From: Streptomyces sp. NBC_01237
GTDB taxonomy: Bacteria; Actinomycetota; Actinomycetes; Streptomycetales; Streptomycetaceae
Assembly: GCF_035917275.1 (NCBI RefSeq)
Contig: NZ_CP108508.1
Location: forward strand, 4,340,001 to 4,404,000
Direction: 5' to 3'
Length of the DNA: 64,000 bases
The notes beneath the pieces were generated by a model. It was not told the DNA's origin. It did not search any database and saw only the letters and a list, made by a program, of their open reading frames with translations. Position 1 is the first letter of the stretch. Each line of letters opens with the position of its first letter. Below, in pieces: positions 59,914-64,000 of this stretch. The position numbers were made by a program, and so were the translations under genes.

Positions 59914-61478
59914 TGGCCCACCGATGTGCCGAGGGTGGTCCCCGTTCCGCCGTCCTCCGAGCCTCCGTCGTCCCCGTTGCCGCCCGGGGATCCCGGATCG
60001 GTGGTCGGGTTGGTCGGCTCGTCGGTCGGCTCGCCCGTACTGCCGTCGTTCGTGTTGCCGTCGGAGTTGCCGCCCGAGTCCGGCGGGCTCGGGGTGCCGG
60101 ACGGGGTGAACGACGGCTTGCTCGGAGTATGGGACGGGGTCCACGGCTGCTCGCTGGGCTGCGTCTGATTGCCCGAGGAGTTGTCCGGCTCCTCGGAGGG
60201 CTCGGTCTCCTCGTCGGTCGGATCCGGCGAGGAATCCTTCTCGGACTGCGAGACGGAGGGCGGGGGGTCGACCGGATTCTTCTTCTTGCCGTTGTCGTTC
60301 GCCGCCTGGACGGCGAACGCGACGCCCGCGCCGATCGCGATCAGCGCGAGCACGACGAACAGCCACATCTTGCCGCGACCGCCACCGGACCGGTGCCCGC
60401 CGTCGTACGCACCGTCGTCCGGGTTCATCGGCGGCAGGATCGGCCCCTGCGAGGTCTCCCCGTGCATCGGGTGACCCATCGCCGTCGTCCCGCCCGTCAT
60501 GCCCATGGCGGGGGTGTGGCCGGCCTCGTGCATCGCGACCGGGCCGGTGTTCCACGTACCGGTGTGGCCGCCCTGCACCTGGAGCATCTGCAGGCTGTAC
60601 TGGACCAGGCCGCGCATCTCCTCGGCGCTCTGGAACCGGTCGTCCGGGTCCTTCGCGAGCGAGCGCATCACCATCCCGTCCAGCTCCGGAGGCACCACGT
60701 CCGACACCTCGGAGGGCGGCACCGGAATGTCCTGGACGTGCTGGTACACCACGGAGAGCGGGGTCTCACCGGTGAACGGGGGCCGCAGTGCGAGAAGTTC
60801 GTAGAGCAGGCAGCCGGTGGCGTACAGGTCGGAGCGGTGGTCGACCGCCTTGCCGAGCGCCTGTTCGGGGGAGAGGTACTGGGGTGTTCCCATGACCATG
60901 CCGGTCTGGGTCATCGTCGACTGCGCGCCGTGCAGCGCGCGGGCGATGCCGAAGTCCATCACCTTCACCGCGCCGGAGTCCGTGATGATCACGTTGGCGG
61001 GCTTGATGTCGCGGTGCACGATGCCGTGCTGATGCGAGTACGCGAGGGCTTCCAGCACCCCCGAGACGATGATCAGCGCCTGCTCCGGCGGCGGGGCCTC
61101 GGCGTTGAGGAGCAGATCACGGATGGTGCGGCCCTCGACCAGCTCCATCACGATGTACGGGACGGTCTGGCCGCCCACGACGTCCTCGCCGGAGTCGTAC
61201 ACAGCGACGATCGCATGGTGGTTGAGGCCCGCGACCGACTGCGCCTCGCGCGTGAAACGGGCCTTGGAGACCGGGTCCTCAGCGAGGTCGGAACGGAGCA
61301 GCTTCACCGCGACCGTACGTCCCAGACGGACGTCCTCCGCGGCATAGACCTCGGCCATGCCGCCCCGGCCGAGCCGGTGAGTCATCCGGTAACGTCCGTC
61401 GCCGACGACACCGCCGATCCCCCAGGAGTCGGTGCCATCCGAAACTCCGCCGCCGTTTGCTTCGGAATCGGGTGCCAT
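59901..61478 (-). CDS. Ser/Thr protein kinase, single-pass, without PASTA domain
   Basis: 525 aa. Kinase domain: GRGGMAEVYAAEDVRLG, VAVKLLRSD, HRDIKPANVIITDSG, DFGIARALHG, and the activation/P+1 region MTQTGMVMGTPQYLSPEQAL. After a juxtamembrane Met/Gly/Thr-rich linker comes one helix (MWLFVVLALIAIGAGVAFAV) and an external tail of Ser/Pro/Thr/Glu repeats (PSEQPWTPSHTPSKPSFTPS) without a recognisable ligand domain. ATG 61478 with GAGGA. Hanks-type receptor kinases of this sort act on cell wall and regulatory proteins. Divergent from the PASTA kinase across 294 bp. Confidence 0.92.
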   Translation of the reverse strand: MAPDSEANGGGVSDGTDSWGIGGVVGDGRYRMTHRLGRGGMAEVYAAEDVRLGRTVAVKLLRSDLAEDPVSKARFTREAQSVAGLNHHAIVAVYDSGEDVVGGQTVPYIVMELVEGRTIRDLLLNAEAPPPEQALIIVSGVLEALAYSHQHGIVHRDIKPANVIITDSGAVKVMDFGIARALHGAQSTMTQTGMVMGTPQYLSPEQALGKAVDHRSDLYATGCLLYELLALRPPFTGETPLSVVYQHVQDIPVPPSEVSDVVPPELDGMVMRSLAKDPDDRFQSAEEMRGLVQYSLQMLQVQGGHTGTWNTGPVAMHEAGHTPAMGMTGGTTAMGHPMHGETSQGPILPPMNPDDGAYDGGHRSGGGRGKMWLFVVLALIAIGAGVAFAVQAANDNGKKKNPVDPPPSVSQSEKDSSPDPTDEETEPSEEPDNSSGNQTQPSEQPWTPSHTPSKPSFTPSGTPSPPDSGGNSDGNTNDGSTGEPTDEPTNPTTDPGSPGGNGDDGGSEDGGTGTTLGTSVGQTTP

Positions 61479-61772
61479 CAGTCCTCGCCGTCGTATCTGT
61501 CCGCGCGTCCGCGGGTTCTCACGGTGCCTAGCTGCATTGCCACGTCACGCTACAGCCTCTGTCGGACACACCTGTTCCGAGAGGGACGGGTCATCCAACC
61601 GGCTGGCGTGCCGCACAAGCAAATTCCATGCGGATCCTGTAACGCTTCCGAGACGCTTCCTGTGCTTAGGGTCACGGAACGGGCACCTGGCTTGACGTGT
61701 CGTACCCCTCGGGCAGACTTGGCCCGTACTAGGGATCATCGCGTCAGTCGCGCGCCGAGGGGGAAGCAAGTC

Positions 61773-63401
61773 ATGAGCCAGGACGGCGCACACGGCGCAC
61801 AGGGTCGCTATGCGGGCGGTGCCGTCGCGGGCGGCCGGTACCAGCTTCGCGACCTGCTCGGCGAAGGCGGGATGGCCTCCGTATATCTGGCCTACGACGC
61901 GGCACTCGACCGCCAGGTCGCGATCAAGACCCTGCACACGGAGCTGGGGCGCGAGCAGTCCTTCCGCGAGCGGTTCCGGCGCGAGGCACAGGCCGTCGCC
62001 AAGCTCCAGCACACCAACATCGTGTCGGTCTTCGACACCGGCGAGGACGAGCTCGGCGGCGCGCTGATGCCGTACATCGTCATGGAGTACGTCGAGGGGC
62101 AGCCGCTCGGCTCCGTGCTCCAGGCGGACATCCGCGGTTACGGCGCGATGCCCGCCGACAAGGCGCTCAAGGTGACGGCCGATGTGCTGGCCGCGCTGGA
62201 GACCAGCCACGAGATGGGTCTGGTCCACCGGGACATCAAGCCCGGCAACGTGATGATCACCAAGCGCGGCGTCGTGAAGGTCATGGACTTCGGCATCGCC
62301 CGCGCCATGCAGTCGGGCGTCACGTCGATGACGCAGACCGGCATGGTCGTCGGCACGCCGCAGTACCTCTCCCCCGAGCAGGCCCTCGGCCGCGGGGTGG
62401 ACGCCCGGTCCGATCTGTACTCGGTCGGCATCATGCTCTTCCAACTCCTCACCGGCCGGATCCCGTTCGACGCGGATTCGCCACTCGCCATCGCGTACGC
62501 GCATGTGCAGGAGGAGCCCGTCGCTCCGTCCAGCATCAACCGTGCGATCACCCCGGCCATGGACGCACTCGTCGCCCGCGCGCTGAAGAAGAACCCGAAC
62601 GAGCGCTTCCCCAGCGCCGCCGCGATGCGGGACGAGATCGCGCGCGTGCTGAACGCCTCGGGCGGCATGACGGGCGCTCCGGTGATCGTCAGCGGTGGGG
62701 CTCCCACCAACAGCGGCTCCGGCGTCGGATCGGCGGTCTTCCCGCCCGTCGACCAGTCGTCCATGTCGCCGCAGAGCATCCAGATGCCGTACCAGCCACA
62801 GCCGCAGCCCCACCAACCGGGCCCGTACCAGCCGACGTCCGCCCCGACGCCCGCGCCGGGCTACGGCTACCCGCAGGCGGCCCCGGCGTACCAGGCCACG
62901 GGCCCGCTGGCCCACCGGACCCCGCCGCCGTACATGGCTTCCCCGCGGAACACCGGCGGTGGCGGAGCGGGCGGCGGCTCCAAGCGGAACATGCCGGTCA
63001 TCGTCGGCTCGATCGTCGTCGCACTGCTCGCGGTCGGCGGCCTGATCACGGCGCTGTCCCTCCAGAACAAAGACGAATCCGACAAGGGCGGCGACTCGAC
63101 GGTGGCGGGCGAGCACAAGCCGCCGGAGCGCAACCGGACGATGAAGACCGAGGCCTGCACGGAGGCGATGGAGGACTCGAACGACCCGCAGAAGGTCATG
63201 GCGCCGAACTTCATCTACAAGGACATCAACTCGGCGAAGGCCTGTGCCCTGGCGGCGGGTTGGACGATCAAGGAGATCAAGGAGCCGGGCAACGCCTACG
63301 CCGAGGACCAGGTCGTCAACCAGTTCCCCGCCTCCGGTACGGCGGTCGCGGAGCGGGGCGCCCACTTCGAACTGCGGATCTCCACCGGCGACCCGGCCTA
63401 G
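61773..63401 (+). CDS. Ser/Thr protein kinase with one PASTA-like domain
   Basis: 542 aa. Kinase domain with GEGGMASVYLAYDAALDRQV, AIKTLHTELG, HRDIKPGNVMITKRGVVK, DFGIARAMQSG and SLSPEQ-type P+1 (GTPQYLSPEQALG). A Pro/Gln/Tyr-rich linker, then a helix (MPVIVGSIVVALLAVGGLIT) and a single PASTA-like domain (residues ~475-540: PNFIYKDINSAKACALAAGW, EDQVVNQFPASGTAVAERG). PknB-type kinases with PASTA repeats sense muropeptides; most have three or four repeats. ATG with GGGGAAG. Paired divergently with the other kinase. Confidence 0.92.
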   Translation: MSQDGAHGAQGRYAGGAVAGGRYQLRDLLGEGGMASVYLAYDAALDRQVAIKTLHTELGREQSFRERFRREAQAVAKLQHTNIVSVFDTGEDELGGALMPYIVMEYVEGQPLGSVLQADIRGYGAMPADKALKVTADVLAALETSHEMGLVHRDIKPGNVMITKRGVVKVMDFGIARAMQSGVTSMTQTGMVVGTPQYLSPEQALGRGVDARSDLYSVGIMLFQLLTGRIPFDADSPLAIAYAHVQEEPVAPSSINRAITPAMDALVARALKKNPNERFPSAAAMRDEIARVLNASGGMTGAPVIVSGGAPTNSGSGVGSAVFPPVDQSSMSPQSIQMPYQPQPQPHQPGPYQPTSAPTPAPGYGYPQAAPAYQATGPLAHRTPPPYMASPRNTGGGGAGGGSKRNMPVIVGSIVVALLAVGGLITALSLQNKDESDKGGDSTVAGEHKPPERNRTMKTEACTEAMEDSNDPQKVMAPNFIYKDINSAKACALAAGWTIKEIKEPGNAYAEDQVVNQFPASGTAVAERGAHFELRISTGDPA

Positions 63402-63467
63402 TCAGCACCCCGGCCCGGAGCGCTCCGGGCCCCTCGGCGCGCGACGCATGGTGCCGCCGTTGTAGGT

Positions 63468-63562
63468 GGTGCGCGGCGTTGCTCATGGTGCGCGGCGTTG
63501 CTCATGGTGCGCGGCGTTGCTCATGGTGCGCGGCGTTGCTCATGGTGCGCGGCGTTGCTCAT
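63468..63562. repeat. 19-bp tandem repeat, five exact copies
   Basis: GGTGCGCGGCGTTGCTCAT starts at 63468, 63487, 63506, 63525 and 63544. Begins 66 bp after the PASTA kinase stop. Downstream to 63690 are looser GATGCG/GTGACGCGAGCC repeats; no gene is seen in this 339-bp stretch. Confidence 0.92.
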
Positions 63563-63706
63563 GGTGGGCTGTGACACGTGTGATGCCCACCGTTGCACGT
63601 GATGCGAGCCAGTACGTGTGACGCGAGCCGATGCGCTTGATGCATACCGATGCGCGTGGCGCATTCCGGGCCGTCGCGCCTACGGGTGGCGCCTTGTCAT
63701 CCGGGA

Positions 63707-63723
63707 TGCCGGATATATCGGCA
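63707..63723 (+). promoter_or_regulatory. 17-bp imperfect palindrome with TATATC before the last gene
   Basis: TGCCG-GATATAT-CGGCA: 5-bp arms around an AT core. TTGTCA at 63694-63699 is a possible -35 and TATCGG/TATATC a -10. Candidate promoter and operator for the secreted protein gene. Confidence 0.4.
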
Positions 63724-63740
63724 CGTGTGACGCTGATCCC

Positions 63741-64000
63741 ATGGCTCCAGGACTCCTCCCCGCGCGGTCGTCGAAGTGCGTGGCCTGTCTGGTGATGGTG
63801 GCGGGGGCGGCGCTGGGGACGGTGGGCGGGGAGGCGTACGCGGGAGGGCAGGCCGGCAGTCCGGTCGGCGCCGTCTCACCCCGCCCCTCGACGGACGCTC
63901 CCGACGCTCCTTCCGCGCCCCCGCCCCCGCCCCCGCCGGCCGCCGCCGGGCCGTCCGCGCTTCCCTCCGCTCCGCCCTCCGCCCTTCCGTCGGGCCCGGC
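63741..64000 (+). CDS. secreted proline-rich protein, N-terminal part (3' end outside window)
   Basis: The frame MAPGLLPARSSKCVACLVMV runs open to the window edge. Residues 12-40 form a signal peptide (VACLVMVAGAALGTVGGEAY). The rest so far is Pro/Ala/Ser-rich (PSAPPPPPPPAAAGPSALPS). No clear ribosome site precedes the ATG. Probably a secreted or surface protein; the functional part is not in the window. Confidence 0.55.
   Translation, partial: MAPGLLPARSSKCVACLVMVAGAALGTVGGEAYAGGQAGSPVGAVSPRPSTDAPDAPSAPPPPPPPAAAGPSALPSAPPSALPSGP

Noticed and set aside
59901..61478. PASTA domains in the minus-strand kinase
   Set aside because: The external part is only Ser/Pro/Thr/Glu repeats; no PASTA pattern of Gly-x-x-Ala and Val-x-x-Gln is seen.
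63468..63562. CRISPR-like array
   Set aside because: Units are contiguous without spacers and there are no cas genes.
1..64000. tRNA genes near metG and aspS
   Set aside because: I looked for cloverleaf ends and GTTCGAATC-type T arms in the intergenic regions and saw none that I could support.
1..64000. Anti-phage or toxin-antitoxin system
   Set aside because: No paired small genes or defence domains. The VWA and AAA proteins alone are not evidence for one.

Overview
The window is high-GC Streptomyces chromosome. Third codon positions are almost all G or C, GTG starts are frequent, many signal peptides are twin-arginine or lipoprotein type, and the gene families (FUSC, AI-2E, SARP-NB-ARC, SpoIIE-type phosphatase, PASTA kinase, bkd operon) are typical of the genus. 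Four copies of the ParB-binding site parS (core GTTTCACGTGAAAC at about 18.6, 30.05, 48.2 and 53.35 kb) suggest the origin-proximal core of a linear chromosome. The order metG, aspS, acyl-CoA dehydrogenase, aminopeptidase, DD-peptidase, bkd genes, response regulator and two protein kinases matches, from memory, the SCO3790-SCO3821 region of S. coelicolor. I saw no tRNA, rRNA, CRISPR, prophage, insertion sequence or biosynthetic cluster.

Layout. 0-6.5 kb: end of a K+ channel/transport RCK protein; a tryptophanyl-tRNA synthetase preceded by a 13-codon leader with two adjacent Trp codons and an attenuator; a GH25-like secreted muramidase; a tiny membrane protein; a flavin monooxygenase plus flavin reductase pair; a universal stress protein. 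6.6-19 kb: a 1244-residue AAA regulator, a MerR-PP2C fusion with its own MerR-type promoter, an ABC-2 exporter, a second flavin reductase, membrane proteins, a FUSC protein and an S4 RNA-binding protein. 19-27 kb: two large secreted proteins (one PhoX-type phosphatase behind a PHO-box-like element), a VWA protein and a two-component system. 27-42.5 kb: metG, an L,D-transpeptidase lipoprotein, aspS, a PAS/GAF/SpoIIE/HATPase phosphatase, AI-2E transporter, pirin, SseB-like protein, acyl-CoA dehydrogenase, twin lipoproteins, M18 aminopeptidase. 42.6-53.2 kb: SARP-type regulator, thioredoxin-NHL protein, LURP-one protein, nitrilase-like amidohydrolase, mycothiol-dependent isomerase-like protein, a GntR-MFS operon and a K15-type DD-peptidase. 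53.4-64 kb: branched-chain 2-oxoacid dehydrogenase operon, divergent orphan response regulator, flavin-type oxidase, aminoglycoside-phosphotransferase-fold kinase, two divergent Ser/Thr protein kinases, and the start of a secreted protein.

The most informative non-coding signals are the trpS attenuator; a 16-bp operator shared, at the same distance from the start codon, by the flavin monooxygenase pair and pirin, which lie 32 kb apart; a MerR promoter with the exact 19-bp spacer in front of the MerR-PP2C gene; seven promoters whose -10 boxes sit 6-7 nt before the start codon (leaderless mRNAs); and short tandem-repeat arrays, each with its own unit, that lie at or just beyond stop codons, mostly between convergent genes. 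In several arrays the unit contains a copy of the stop-codon context.

Most of the region is conserved core. I did not find a clearly new multi-gene system. The candidates most worth testing are the stop-codon-anchored minisatellites, the pirin/flavin-monooxygenase operator and the MerR-PP2C fusion.
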